A DNA stretch of 64,000 nucleotides from Ancylomarina salipaludis (GCF_004122035.1 NZ_SAXA01000006.1:62001-126000), one strand, 5' to 3'. Counted from the first letter of the stretch, positions 27,404-36,169 are shown. Notes: generated by a model not told the origin, from the sequence alone. Translations and numbers: made by a program.

Positions 27404-27444
27404 CAGTCTATCGAATTTATCAGTGTCTCTTTTTTACTTTAAAT

Positions 27445-27954
27445 CTATTCTTTTATAGCCTTTTCAATAATTTCCATCATCTCATCCAGCTCTTTTTGAG
27501 AAAAGCCTTTCGCTTGAAATATGATCTTCCCTGTTTTATCGATAATGTAATTTCTAGGAATATATTTCTCGGCATACTTCTCGTAAATATGACGCTGAGG
27601 GTCAGCAGCTATAGGAAACGTAAATTTCTTTTTTGATTGAAACTTGTTCAACTCTGCCTTGGTATGCTGACGCCCGATTGATATCATCTTAAAATTCGCA
27701 TTCTTAAATCGAGGCCAAAGCTGCTTTTCCAATTCAGGTAACTCTTGCATACAAGGACCACACCAGGTTGCAAAAAAATTGACCAAAACAACTTTACCTT
27801 TCAAATCGGATAGCTTAAAAACCTGGCCATCCAAGCTCGTCACCTCAAAATCCGGTGCAATTTGTCCTTTTGTCGTACGATCGCCTTCGGTTTCATCAGC
27901 CCACAAGCTGGTAGTAAAAACTAAAGCCAGTAATAGTAATGTCAATCTTTTCAT
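27445..27954 (-). CDS. TlpA-like thioredoxin-fold protein, exported
   Basis: 169 residues with a signal peptide (MKRLTLLLLALVFTTSLWAD). The AhpC/TSA-redoxin fold starts IAPDFEVTSLDGQVFKLSDLKGKVVLVNFFATWCGPCMQELP, with the CGPC redox pair, and ends with a cis-Pro region (EKYIPRNYIIDKTGKIIFQ). It should act as a periplasmic disulfide reductase, with partners unknown. It lies 41 bases downstream of the U32 gene. Confidence 0.9.
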   Translation of the reverse strand: MKRLTLLLLALVFTTSLWADETEGDRTTKGQIAPDFEVTSLDGQVFKLSDLKGKVVLVNFFATWCGPCMQELPELEKQLWPRFKNANFKMISIGRQHTKAELNKFQSKKKFTFPIAADPQRHIYEKYAEKYIPRNYIIDKTGKIIFQAKGFSQKELDEMMEIIEKAIKE

Positions 27955-27995
27955 CAGATGGGTTTTAAATTATTTAGTGGTCGGTTAATTCATTT

Positions 27996-29252
27996 TTATT
28001 GCAACAGATCATCATTGACGTCAACAATCTTATAAAGCTTATCTGATCGGCGAATCACCGTATCCAGGGCAATAGAAAAACTATCTCCTTTTACGGCTTT
28101 CTCAACAGGTTTCAAATCCACACGAATCTCTTCAATGGTTGTTTCCACCACGCCGGTTGTCGGTCCGGTAATTAAAATTTTATCGCCAACACACAATTCC
28201 TGTGATTCCAATAAAAACTCTGCGACCTTTATCTTATTAAAATAATTGGTTCCCTTTCCAATCAGCATCTTACGCTTGGTCGCACGATTACCATATTCAG
28301 AACTCCACTCACCAAGCTTTTGTCCCATATAGTAACCATCCCAGAAACCACGATTAAAAACCGTTGACAATTCTTCTTTCCAAACGGCAATCTTCTCCTC
28401 ACCATAAGTCCCTTCCAAATAGGCATCAACAGCTTCACTATAACAATTCAATACGGTTTTTACATATTCCGGAGAGCGAGCCCGGCCTTCAAACTTAAGC
28501 ACACGAACTCCGGCATCAATCAATTTATTTACAAAACCAATAGTACACAAATCCTTTGGCGACATGATGTATTGGTTATCAATCTCTAACTCGTTACCCG
28601 ACTCTTTTTCAGTGACAGTGTAAGCCTTTCGACAGGTCTGCATGCAAGCGCCGCGATTGGCCGAAGATGCTTTTTCGTGAAGACTTAAATAACATTTACC
28701 CGATACGGCCATGCATAAAGCACCGTGAGCAAACATCTCAATCTGTACCAATTCGCCTTTCGGACCACGCACATCCTGTTTCTGAATTTGATAATGGATA
28801 TTTGCCACCTGATCCAAGTTTAGTTCACGAGCCAAAACCACCACATCGGCAAACTGAGAATAGAATTTAACCGACTCGATATTGGTGATATTACACTGGG
28901 TTGAAATATGAACCTCAACGCCAATAGAACGCGCATATAAAATGGCTGATATATCAGAAGCAATAACTGCCGTCACACCATTCTCTTTTGCTGAATCAAT
29001 CACCTCGTGCATCAGGTTAAGCTCGTTATCATACAAAACCGTATTCACAGTCAAGTAGGTTTTCACCTGATTTTCTTTACAGATCTTCACGATCTCACGC
29101 AGGTCGTCTTTTGTGAAATTATTCGACGATCGGGCACGCATGTTCAATTGTTCAATGCCAAAATAAATGGAGTTGGCGCCTCCCTGAATGGCAGCCATCA
29201 AGGATTCGTATGATCCAACGGGTGCCATTAATTCTATATCTGTTCGCTTCAT
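27996..29252 (-). CDS. U32 family protein, TrhP/YegQ-type tRNA hydroxylation protein
   Basis: 418 residues. The U32 signature EMFAHGALCMAVSGKCYLS (around residue 175) and GACMQTCRKAY, with Cys residues for an Fe-S cluster, are intact. The N-terminal TIM-barrel-like region has ELMAPVGSYESLMAAIQGGANSIYFG, and the C-terminal KRKMLIGKG...VGDKILITGPTTGVV adds a beta-barrel. In E. coli the homologue TrhP hydroxylates U34 of tRNA using prephenate-dependent chemistry; here it is likely the same activity. The peptidase label of U32 is historical. It follows a good promoter at 29369-29399. Confidence 0.88.
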   Translation of the reverse strand: MKRTDIELMAPVGSYESLMAAIQGGANSIYFGIEQLNMRARSSNNFTKDDLREIVKICKENQVKTYLTVNTVLYDNELNLMHEVIDSAKENGVTAVIASDISAILYARSIGVEVHISTQCNITNIESVKFYSQFADVVVLARELNLDQVANIHYQIQKQDVRGPKGELVQIEMFAHGALCMAVSGKCYLSLHEKASSANRGACMQTCRKAYTVTEKESGNELEIDNQYIMSPKDLCTIGFVNKLIDAGVRVLKFEGRARSPEYVKTVLNCYSEAVDAYLEGTYGEEKIAVWKEELSTVFNRGFWDGYYMGQKLGEWSSEYGNRATKRKMLIGKGTNYFNKIKVAEFLLESQELCVGDKILITGPTTGVVETTIEEIRVDLKPVEKAVKGDSFSIALDTVIRRSDKLYKIVDVNDDLLQ

Positions 29253-29574
29253 GTGTTTCTAAAATGAACTGCCCCTTTATAAACCGGACAGCTTGTGGAC
29301 TGAGATAAGAGAATCAATATCTCAACTTCGTTTTAATGATAGAATTCGTCTGAATTCCTGATTTTCAGCAAAAGTAATCTTTATCAAGCACTCATGCAAT
29401 ATATTAAAAGAAAGATGAGTCTTTTATTTTAGTCTAAACCTCACGCTCATACTTATTTAAGATCAGCATTCTATTTTTTCAGATTAAAACCAACTTCGTT
29501 TAATAAAATGAAAGCCATCGCTCTTTTTTTTAAGAACGATGGCTTTTTATATATTCGAGTTAATCCGCTTTCAA
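29253..29574. other. Intergenic region between the U32 gene and the DEAD-box-like gene
   Basis: It holds the U32 promoter (29369-29399) and a hairpin AAAGCCATCG (29511-29520) / CGATGGCTTT (29537-29546), terminating the gene to its right on the minus strand. No coding frame is supported. Confidence 0.6.
29369..29399 (-). promoter_or_regulatory. Promoter of the U32 gene
   Basis: Minus strand: TTG (29397-29399), 20 bases, TACTTTTG (29369-29376). Spacing and words match the same pattern as the rplM promoter. Confidence 0.55.
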
Positions 29575-30204
29575 TTACTGATCTTCTTCCTCCGCTTCAA
29601 TCTCTACAATCTCAGGAGCAATCATATAATAGTCTACATAGTCCTGAATTCGCACATTCATTTCCGTTGTGAAAATAATCCGTTGACATTCCGGAACATT
29701 AGTTGTCAATCGATCGATCTGAGATGTAATTTCGTGCTTAAACACAGCCTGTGCATCGTCGATGATATACATTTTCAGACGATTCAAATTCATTCCCGAA
29801 TTGGAATAAAGCTCATTCAGGAATTTAGCCGGTCCAATCAACACATCGCAACCCGCATACACTCTATCGCGCTGTTTTAAAATATTCTCGCCCTGATAAA
29901 CCGGAAAAACACGCAAATCAGTATGACCACCCAACAAATCGAACTGCTCCTTTATCGCATCGGCCTTTGCTCTGTCTTCCACAACAATTAGGGCACGGGG
30001 AACATCTTCAAACGCCTCTTTCAATTGCTGAATAACAGCAATCACGATAGCAGAAGTTTTACCCGATTTTTCCGGCGCAATAAAGAGACCATCACGTCCA
30101 CTTTTCATCTTTCCAATACTTTGTTTTTGTATGGGAGTTGGCTTTTCAAATCCCTCCTGTTCAAGGGCTATCAATAGCTGTTCGTCTAGTTTCTTTAAAA
30201 ACAT
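29575..30204 (-). CDS. Single-domain DEAD-box-like protein with altered Walker motifs
   Basis: 209 residues. The Q-motif region (FEKPTPIQKQSIGKM) and the N-terminal RecA-like domain of DEAD-box helicases are present, but there is no C-terminal helicase domain. Motif I reads APEKSGKTSA (the usual Gly replaced by Lys before SGKT), motif II is IIDDAQAV instead of DEAD, and RIIFTTEMN stands where motif III (SAT) is expected. The Asp-Asp-Ala-Gln and missing second domain argue against a processive helicase, so this may be a decayed or regulatory RNA-binding protein. The frame starts cleanly at ATG and ends in an acidic tail. Confidence 0.65.
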   Translation of the reverse strand: MFLKKLDEQLLIALEQEGFEKPTPIQKQSIGKMKSGRDGLFIAPEKSGKTSAIVIAVIQQLKEAFEDVPRALIVVEDRAKADAIKEQFDLLGGHTDLRVFPVYQGENILKQRDRVYAGCDVLIGPAKFLNELYSNSGMNLNRLKMYIIDDAQAVFKHEITSQIDRLTTNVPECQRIIFTTEMNVRIQDYVDYYMIAPEIVEIEAEEEDQ

Positions 30205-30740
30205 ATTTTCTAATTAATCAGTACCATCAATCAAAATCCTTAAAAAAGACTATTGATGTAAAATTCAGCTACAAAGATGGCAATTATCCCAAGGAAAGTG
30301 AAATTTAGATGGAAAATAGCTGACATTGAATTATAAAATATAAGATGAGTAATTAAAGATAAATGCATGAAAATGCAAAAACATCTAATTGTATTTAATA
30401 TAAATAACCGAAATCAAACCCATTCAAGTAAAATAGATAAGATTTACTTGCCTTGGGCGTGAGCTTTGGCTTCTAGTCGATTCTATTTAGATCGTGTTGT
30501 TAACCATATCTATATTCATACCAAAGCGCTAGCTTAATTGAATCGTTAAACTCTGACGGGTCTGCGCCTCCGTCAGGTTTCAAACTAAACCAAACGGAAA
30601 CCTACCAGAGTCCGAAGGACCTGATAGAGTTGACAATCTTACACAAATAAAACCAGTCAGATCAAACTCACAAGCTTATTTTGTTAATCATATAATTTCT
30701 CGTTAAATTCATACTTGCTTTAACCTAAACACAAAGCAAT
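30205..30740. other. Intergenic region carrying a REP-like copy upstream of the RAYT gene
   Basis: It separates the DEAD-box-like gene from the transposase. It contains the palindromic copy A (30546-30632) and a 7-bp inverted repeat GCTTTGG/CCAAAGC near 30469 and 30520. No coding frame is supported. Confidence 0.6.
30546..30632. repeat. REP-like palindromic element, copy A
   Basis: 87 bases, nearly identical to copy B inside the transposase (one indel and about a dozen changes, clustered in the first loop). It folds as a four-way cloverleaf: an outer stem AACTCT/AGAGTT closes three hairpins, CTGACGG/CCGTCAG (perfect), GGTTTC/GAAACC (perfect), and a third with GTCC/GGAC and one mismatch. Copy C repeats only the first hairpin. 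Confidence 0.7.
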
Positions 30741-31424
30741 ATGACAACAACTCATATTCCCTTAGAGTTTGAATCCTATTATCATATTTATAATAGAGGT
30801 ATCAACCGATGTGATTTATTTCGAGAATCAAAAGACTATAAACATTTCTTAAGACTGTATGAGAAGTATATTGAGCCTATTGCAGATACTTTTGCTTGGG
30901 TTTTGATGCCTAATCATTTTCATTTGCTGATTAGAATAAAATCGGAGAAGGAAATTGGAATCTACAAAAATTTAAACTCTGACGGGGCTAAAGACTCTGT
31001 CAGGTTTCAAACTAAACCAAACGGAAACCTATCAGAGTCCGAAGGACCCGATAGAGTTGGTATTAAAAAGCCAAATCCCACAAAACACTTTTCACATCTT
31101 TTTAATGCTTACGCAAAATATATTAACAAAAAATACCAGCGAACGGGGTCTCTATTTGAACACCCGTTCAGAAGAAAACGGGTAGAAGATGAAACTTATC
31201 TCAGGACATTGGTCCTATACATCCACAACAATCCAATCCATCACAATTTTACTGATATGGCAGTAGATTACCCTTGGAGTAGCTATCTAACTTGCATATC
31301 GGTAAAACCAACAAAATTACAAAAAAACGAAGTTATTGGTTGGTTCGATGATGAAGCTAATTTTAAGTTCATGCATCAGCAACATGTCGACTTTATGAAA
31401 CTAGAGGAATGGTTGGATATTTAA
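30741..31424 (+). CDS. REP-associated tyrosine transposase (RAYT, Y1 family) with a REP copy in its frame
   Basis: 227 residues, about 30 more than the family norm. The HUH motif is MPNHFHLLI (residues 53-61), preceded by YYHIYNRGINRCDLF, and the C-terminal part has FSHLFNAYAKYINKKYQRTGSLFEHPFRRK, with the catalytic Tyr in this helix. Between these, residues about 78-106 are encoded by the palindromic copy B and read NLNSDGAKDSVRFQTK and on to RVG, with no counterpart in the family. The frame is uninterrupted on both sides. The enzyme may still be active, as the insert falls in a loop. Copies A and C flank the gene. Confidence 0.85.
   Translation: MTTTHIPLEFESYYHIYNRGINRCDLFRESKDYKHFLRLYEKYIEPIADTFAWVLMPNHFHLLIRIKSEKEIGIYKNLNSDGAKDSVRFQTKPNGNLSESEGPDRVGIKKPNPTKHFSHLFNAYAKYINKKYQRTGSLFEHPFRRKRVEDETYLRTLVLYIHNNPIHHNFTDMAVDYPWSSYLTCISVKPTKLQKNEVIGWFDDEANFKFMHQQHVDFMKLEEWLDI
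30972..31059. repeat. REP-like palindromic element, copy B, inside the transposase gene
   Basis: About 88 bases aligned to copy A. The first hairpin is CTGAC..GTCAG with one G-T pair, the second GGTTTC/GAAACC, the third CTATC/GATAG with GTCC/GGAC, and the outer stem AACTCT/AGAGTT is conserved. It is translated in one frame without a stop. Confidence 0.75.
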
Positions 31425-31432
31425 TACTTCAT

Positions 31433-31466
31433 CTCTTTGACGGGTCTAAAGACTCCGTCAGGTTTC
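31433..31466. repeat. REP-like element, copy C (first hairpin only)
   Basis: TGACGG (31438-31443) / CCGTCA (31455-31460), followed by GGTTTC, matches the first third of copies A and B. It starts 9 bases after the transposase stop, which fits a 30-base minimal REP unit. Confidence 0.7.
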
Positions 31467-31477
31467 ACCAAAGAAAA

Positions 31478-31523
31478 AGCCTGACAAGTTTTATCTACAT
31501 CGTGTAAATAAATTTGTCAGGCT
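31478..31523 (-). terminator. Terminator of the bcd-etf unit
   Basis: 10-bp arms AGCCTGACAA (31478-31487) and TTGTCAGGCT (31514-31523) around a 26-base AT-rich loop, with T after the stem on the minus strand. It lies 23 bases after the etfA stop. Confidence 0.75.
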
Positions 31524-31545
31524 TCAAATATTATAAGCGACAAGA

Positions 31546-32538
31546 TTATTTCTTCAATCTCTCGTTTAGTTTTTTAATGATTTGCTTGGCATCGCCCACA
31601 ATACCCAAGTCAGCTACCTGAAAAATAGGTGCGTGCTTATCTTTATTTACAGCGATGATCAAATCAGAATCTTCCATCCCCGCAACGTGCTGAATGGCTC
31701 CTGAGATACCAAATGCGAAGTAAAGATCCGGACGAACTGTTTTACCGGTTTGTCCTACCTGACGATCGTGACCAATATAACCTGCATCAACCATAGCACG
31801 AGACGCTGAAACCTCGGCATCAAGTGTTTTTGCCAAAGCATCCATCGCTTCGAAACCTTCCTGGTTACCAATACCACGACCTCCTGAAACCAAAATACGG
31901 GCTTCGGTAATATCGATAAGATCAGTTTGTTCTTTAACGGTTTTAACCAATTTCACCTTAATCTTTGATGCATCAAAATCAACTTTATAATCTGTAATGA
32001 TTCCTTCACGACTTGTATCAGTATCCATCGCGAATAATACACCCGGACGAACTGTTCCCATTTGCGGACGGTGATTCTTACAAACAATAGTTGCCATTAG
32101 GTTACCCCCAAAAGCCGGACGTGTCATCAATAATTCGCGGTTCGCTCCTACCTCAATCTTTGTACAGTCTGCGGTCAAACCTGTTTTAACACGAGCTGAA
32201 ATACGAGGTCCCAAATCACGACCAATAGTGGTTGCTCCAATTAGGACTGATTCCGGTTTTCTATCACCAATGATCTTGCAAATAGCCTGAGCATAAGGTT
32301 CAGTGGTATAATCAGCCAATTCAGGCGCATCAACGACCAAAACCTCATCGGCACCCGCAGCAATTAATCCTTGAGCTTTATCGGCAATATGATGCCCCAA
32401 AAGCATAGCGTAAACCTTATCGTTTAATTCATCAGCCAATCGTCGTGCTTGTCCCAAAAGTTCCAATGCCACATTCTGAACAAGACCTTCGCGTTGCTCA
32501 ACAAATACGTATATGCCTTTGTAATCTTCTAAATTCAT
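31546..32538 (-). CDS. etfA: Electron transfer flavoprotein alpha subunit
   Basis: 330 residues. Together with EtfB it passes electrons from butyryl-CoA dehydrogenase. The C-terminal FAD-binding domain is clear: VSGGRGIGNQEGF, SRAMVDAGYIGHDRQVGQTGKTVRPDLYFAFGISGAIQH and IIAVNKDKHAPIFQVADLGIVGD. It follows etfB by 12 bases and is the last gene before a terminator. Bcd-EtfAB complexes in anaerobes often bifurcate electrons to ferredoxin, but this cannot be shown from sequence alone. Confidence 0.96.
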   Translation of the reverse strand: MNLEDYKGIYVFVEQREGLVQNVALELLGQARRLADELNDKVYAMLLGHHIADKAQGLIAAGADEVLVVDAPELADYTTEPYAQAICKIIGDRKPESVLIGATTIGRDLGPRISARVKTGLTADCTKIEVGANRELLMTRPAFGGNLMATIVCKNHRPQMGTVRPGVLFAMDTDTSREGIITDYKVDFDASKIKVKLVKTVKEQTDLIDITEARILVSGGRGIGNQEGFEAMDALAKTLDAEVSASRAMVDAGYIGHDRQVGQTGKTVRPDLYFAFGISGAIQHVAGMEDSDLIIAVNKDKHAPIFQVADLGIVGDAKQIIKKLNERLKK

Positions 32539-32550
32539 AGTCTCAACGAT

Positions 32551-33333
32551 TTATAGAATGAATTTTTCTTTCATCTTGTTAATAATGATTCCTACAGCCT
32601 CATCGGTTTCCACTTCGTAAAGTTCACCTGCTGGTTTCAAACCACGGGCAAAAGCTTTGTGAACACTGGTTGGCGATCCCTTAAGACCCAAAAGAGTCTC
32701 ATCCACTTCGATTTGGTCTTTACCCCAGATCTCAACTTCTTTTTGGTAAGCGTCTACTATACCACCAACACTCATGTAACGAGGGTTGTTAGCCGAAGCA
32801 AGTACAGTCACCACACAAGGTGCTTCCACTTCAAGAATCTGGTAACCCTCTTCGATATGACGTTTCATGGTGAAGGTTTTATCGCCATCAAACTTCAAAT
32901 CCTCAAGGTATGATACCTGAGGTAAATCAAGATGCTCAGCAATCTGAGGCCCCACCTGAGCTGTATCACCATCAATCGCCTGACGACCGGTAATCAAAAG
33001 GTCAAAATCAAGCTTTTTAAGCGCTCCTGCAAGCGCATATGATGTTGCAAGGGTATCTGCTCCTGCAAATTTTCTATCGGTCAAAAGGATAGCTCTATCG
33101 GCTCCCATTGCGAATGCTTCACGAAGGATCAAATCCGCTTGCGGAGGCCCCATCGTAATTACAGTAACGTGAGCACCCTGTTCTTCTTTTAACTGTAGCG
33201 CCATTTCCAAACCACCCTTATCATCCGGGTTCATAATGCTTGGTACGCCTTCTCTGATTAGTGTTCCTGTTTTTGGATCGATTTTAATCTCAGTGGTATC
33301 AGGAACCTGCTTTATACAGACAACTATTTTCAT
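32551..33333 (-). CDS. etfB: Electron transfer flavoprotein beta subunit
   Basis: 260 residues. Landmarks are MKIVVCIKQVPDTTEIKIDPKTGTLIREGVPSIMNPDD, VITMGPPQADLILREAFAMGADRAILLTD, and TGRQAIDGDTAQVGPQIAEHL, the nucleotide-binding block typical of the beta subunit. The C-terminus (KMKEKFIL) is normal. It lies between bcd (105-base gap with an inverted repeat) and etfA. Confidence 0.96.
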   Translation of the reverse strand: MKIVVCIKQVPDTTEIKIDPKTGTLIREGVPSIMNPDDKGGLEMALQLKEEQGAHVTVITMGPPQADLILREAFAMGADRAILLTDRKFAGADTLATSYALAGALKKLDFDLLITGRQAIDGDTAQVGPQIAEHLDLPQVSYLEDLKFDGDKTFTMKRHIEEGYQILEVEAPCVVTVLASANNPRYMSVGGIVDAYQKEVEIWGKDQIEVDETLLGLKGSPTSVHKAFARGLKPAGELYEVETDEAVGIIINKMKEKFIL

Positions 33334-33370
33334 TTTCTTATTCTTTTAGATTCTCGTAACTGTTTTCAGA

Positions 33371-33421
33371 TATCAGTTTTCGGATATCGGTAAACTGACA
33401 ACAGAAAACCGACAACTGATA
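33371..33421. repeat. Inverted repeat in the bcd-etfB spacer
   Basis: Arms TATCAGTT..CGG (33371-33383) and CCG..AACTGATA (33409-33421), with several ACTGACAAC/ACAACTGA words between. The stem has no U-tract. It is one of several different palindromes found at junctions of the lysine cluster. Confidence 0.5.
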
Positions 33422-33438
33422 GCGTGTACGCCAAATAC

Positions 33439-34578
33439 TTACTTAAGCATATTAGCTGAAATCACCATTCTTTGAACTTCAGAAGTTCCTTCGTAGATCT
33501 CAGTAATTTTAGCATCACGCATCATACGTTCAACCGGGTATTCGCGAGTGTAACCATAACCCCCGTGCAATTGAACGGCTTTATTTGTTACTTCCATAGC
33601 TGTTTCGGCTGCATAAAGCTTAGCCATAGCTGCATCAACAGAATAAGGAATTTTCTGATCTTTTTTGTAAGCTGCTTTGCGAACCAACATACGTGAAGCC
33701 TCAGTCTTGGTGTTCATATCAGCCAACTGGAATTGTGTATTCTGGAAAGCAGAAATGGCACGACCAAACTGTTTTCTTTCTTTCACATATTTCACCGTCT
33801 CATTAATTGCTCCCTGAGCTAAACCAAGAGCCTGAGCTGCGATACCAATACGACCACCATCAAGGGTTTTCATCGCAATACCAAAACCCTTACTCAATTT
33901 ACCCAGCATGTTTGTTTTAGGCAATACGCAGTTTTCGAAGATTAGCTCACAAGTTGCAGAACCTTTGATTCCCATTTTCTTCTCTTTCTTACCGATAGAA
34001 AAACCAGGTGTTCCTTTTTCAATGATGAAAGCTGTGATTCCACGAGTTCCCTGCGACTTATCAGTCATGGCAAAAATCACATAAACATGTGCATATTCTG
34101 CATTGGTAATGAAAATCTTAGATCCATTAATGATATAATTATCACCATCTTCAACCGCAGTTGTTTGCTGACCAGCAGCATCCGTACCTGCATTGGGTTC
34201 AGTTAAACCAAAAGCACCAATCCACTCACCCGAAGCAAGCTTTGGTAAATACTTTTGTTTCTGTTCTTCAGTTCCGTTCTCCAGAATAGGCGCTGCACAC
34301 AAGGATGTATGAGCTGAAACAATAACACCAGTTGTTCCACAAACCGCTGAAAGTTCTTCAACAGCCATAGAATACATCAGGTTATTACCTCCTGCACCAC
34401 CATATTGTTTGGGGATAGGAATACCCATGATTCCAATCTTCGCCATTTTCTCAACCGTTTCGATTGGGAAACGCTCTTGCTCATCAATCTCTGCAGCAAG
34501 TGGTTTCACTTCGTTTTCAGCAAAATCCCTAATCATTTGCTGGAACAATTCCTGTTCTTTTGTAAGGCTAAAGTTCAT
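33439..34578 (-). CDS. bcd: Butyryl-CoA (acyl-CoA) dehydrogenase
   Basis: 379 residues from ATG 34576-34578; the open frame extends 10 codons upstream without family likeness. It reduces crotonyl-CoA to butyryl-CoA. Motifs: FGLTEPNAGTDAAG (FAD/substrate), YAHVYVIFAMTD, RGITAFIIEKGTPGFSIGKKE, QALGLAQGAINE, and the catalytic-base block VTNKAVQLHGGYGYTREYPVERMMRDAKITEIYEGTSEVQRMVI. The Glu expected as base is in ITEIYEGTSE. It is first in the bcd-etfB-etfA unit. Confidence 0.93.
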   Translation of the reverse strand: MNFSLTKEQELFQQMIRDFAENEVKPLAAEIDEQERFPIETVEKMAKIGIMGIPIPKQYGGAGGNNLMYSMAVEELSAVCGTTGVIVSAHTSLCAAPILENGTEEQKQKYLPKLASGEWIGAFGLTEPNAGTDAAGQQTTAVEDGDNYIINGSKIFITNAEYAHVYVIFAMTDKSQGTRGITAFIIEKGTPGFSIGKKEKKMGIKGSATCELIFENCVLPKTNMLGKLSKGFGIAMKTLDGGRIGIAAQALGLAQGAINETVKYVKERKQFGRAISAFQNTQFQLADMNTKTEASRMLVRKAAYKKDQKIPYSVDAAMAKLYAAETAMEVTNKAVQLHGGYGYTREYPVERMMRDAKITEIYEGTSEVQRMVISANMLK

Positions 34579-34945
34579 TAATGTATTGTTACAAAATTTA
34601 AATTTCAAATCAAGTGTAAAACCTAATCCGGAAAAAATTCTTTAATTGCTAATTTTCACTACAAAGAAAGCTTAGGAAAAACGAATTTCGATACAACATG
34701 ATATGTTATATATCAGAAAATTACATTTTCTCAACACAAACATTACAAGTTGTTAAATACTTAACAATACGTCGAACAAATAACTCTTTCAACCAAAATA
34801 TAAAGTTCCTCTCCTATTTTGTTTCTCCAACTCCTCTTTCACACAATCAAAAAAAAAATCGGCTGTTAGTTTTTTACAAACCAACAACCGATTATATATG
34901 ATACAATTAAGACTAAAGTTAGTCTCAACACATACTTAGAACTTC
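34579..34945. other. Intergenic region holding the thiolase terminator and the bcd promoter region
   Basis: The terminator 34857-34893 ends the upstream unit. The bcd promoter should lie in 34600-34700; I saw only a weak -7 candidate (TTTCTTTG on the minus strand). No gene was found. Confidence 0.5.
34857..34893 (-). terminator. Terminator of the kam-ato-thiolase unit
   Basis: A stem of AATCGG/CCGATT, TGTT/AACA and GTTT/AAAC, interrupted by two single mismatches, followed on the minus strand by ten T. It splits the cluster into two transcription units. Confidence 0.85.
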
Positions 34946-36151
34946 TTAAACGTTTTTAAGAATCAAAGCCGTTCCCATACCACCACCAATACAAAGTGAT
35001 GCTAATCCAAATTGCTTGTTCGTACGTTTCATTTCGTGAATCAAACTAACTGTGATACGAGTTCCTGATGCACCAATTGGATGACCTAAAGCAATCGCTC
35101 CACCATTCATATTGCATCTTTCCTGAAAGAACTCAGGCGCAACACCATGATCTTCGCACAACTGCTTAACCACACCCAATGATTGTGCAGCAAAAGCTTC
35201 ATTCAACTCCAACACTTCCATGTCAGTTAATTTCATATTTGCCTTTTTCAAAGCGCTGGCAATAGCAGGAACGGGTCCCATACCCATGATAGCTGGATCA
35301 ACACCCCCCTGACCCGTTGCTACAATTTCAGCAAGAGGTGTTAAGTTGTGCTCTTTTACAGCTTCTTCAGATGCAACAAGAACGAATGCTGCACCATCGT
35401 TAATACCCGAAGCATTACCGGCAGTTACCGTACCATCCTTTTTGAAAGCCGGACGTAAACCACCTAATTTTTCTTCGCTGGTTCTACGATTGATAAACTC
35501 ATCCGCATCGAAAATAATGGTTTCTTTACGTGATTTGATCTCAACCGGAACAATCTCATTTTTAAAATGACCAGCATCCTGAGCTGCGATCGCTTTTTGT
35601 TGCGAAGCAAATGCAAAAGCATCCTGCTCTTCACGTGTCAAGTTATATTTTGAAGCGATATTCTCAGCCGTAATACCCATATGGTAACCTTCAAAAGCAT
35701 CAGTCAAACCATCGAATACCATGTGGTCGATAGCCTTAAGATCCATCATTCTATGTCCCATTCGAACATTTCCCGGCATAACAAAACCAGCAGCTGACAT
35801 ATTCTCAGTACCACCGGCAATAATCAGATTCGCTTCACCTGATTTGATATTTGCATAAGCCAAATTGATGGTCTTCATTCCTGAACCACAAATCATATTG
35901 ATTCCGTAGGCTGGCACCTCTTGAGGCACACCTGCTTTAATTGAAGCCTGACGAGCAACTCCCTGACCTTGTCCTGCCATAAGAATATTTCCTACAACAA
36001 CTTCGTCAAGTTTAGATGCATCGATCTTAGTTTCTTCAATGATATTTTTGATAACGCCCGCAGCCAAATCAGCAGCAGTAACCGGAGTTAAACTTCCTAA
36101 AAATTTTCCTAAAGCCGTTCTTTTGGCTGCAACGATATATACTTTACTCAT
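34946..36151 (-). CDS. Acetyl-CoA C-acetyltransferase (thiolase)
   Basis: 401 residues from ATG 36149-36151 (MSKVYIVAAKRTALG); the frame also opens 6 codons earlier. The three catalytic motifs of biosynthetic-degradative thiolases are intact: NMICGSGMKTI (acylated Cys), NMNGGAIALGHPIGASGTR (His), and LCIGGGMGTALIL (second Cys). In this cluster it should cleave acetoacetyl-CoA, made by AtoDA, into two acetyl-CoA; one of these feeds back to Kce. It ends at a terminator. Confidence 0.96.
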   Translation of the reverse strand: MSKVYIVAAKRTALGKFLGSLTPVTAADLAAGVIKNIIEETKIDASKLDEVVVGNILMAGQGQGVARQASIKAGVPQEVPAYGINMICGSGMKTINLAYANIKSGEANLIIAGGTENMSAAGFVMPGNVRMGHRMMDLKAIDHMVFDGLTDAFEGYHMGITAENIASKYNLTREEQDAFAFASQQKAIAAQDAGHFKNEIVPVEIKSRKETIIFDADEFINRRTSEEKLGGLRPAFKKDGTVTAGNASGINDGAAFVLVASEEAVKEHNLTPLAEIVATGQGGVDPAIMGMGPVPAIASALKKANMKLTDMEVLELNEAFAAQSLGVVKQLCEDHGVAPEFFQERCNMNGGAIALGHPIGASGTRITVSLIHEMKRTNKQFGLASLCIGGGMGTALILKNV

Positions 36152-36169
36152 GATGTTTGTAATTGACAA

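Noticed and set aside
29575..30204. Full DEAD-box helicase gene, broken by a frameshift
   Set aside because: I found no second helicase domain in the downstream spacer, and the frame ends in a natural acidic tail, so one intact short gene is more likely.
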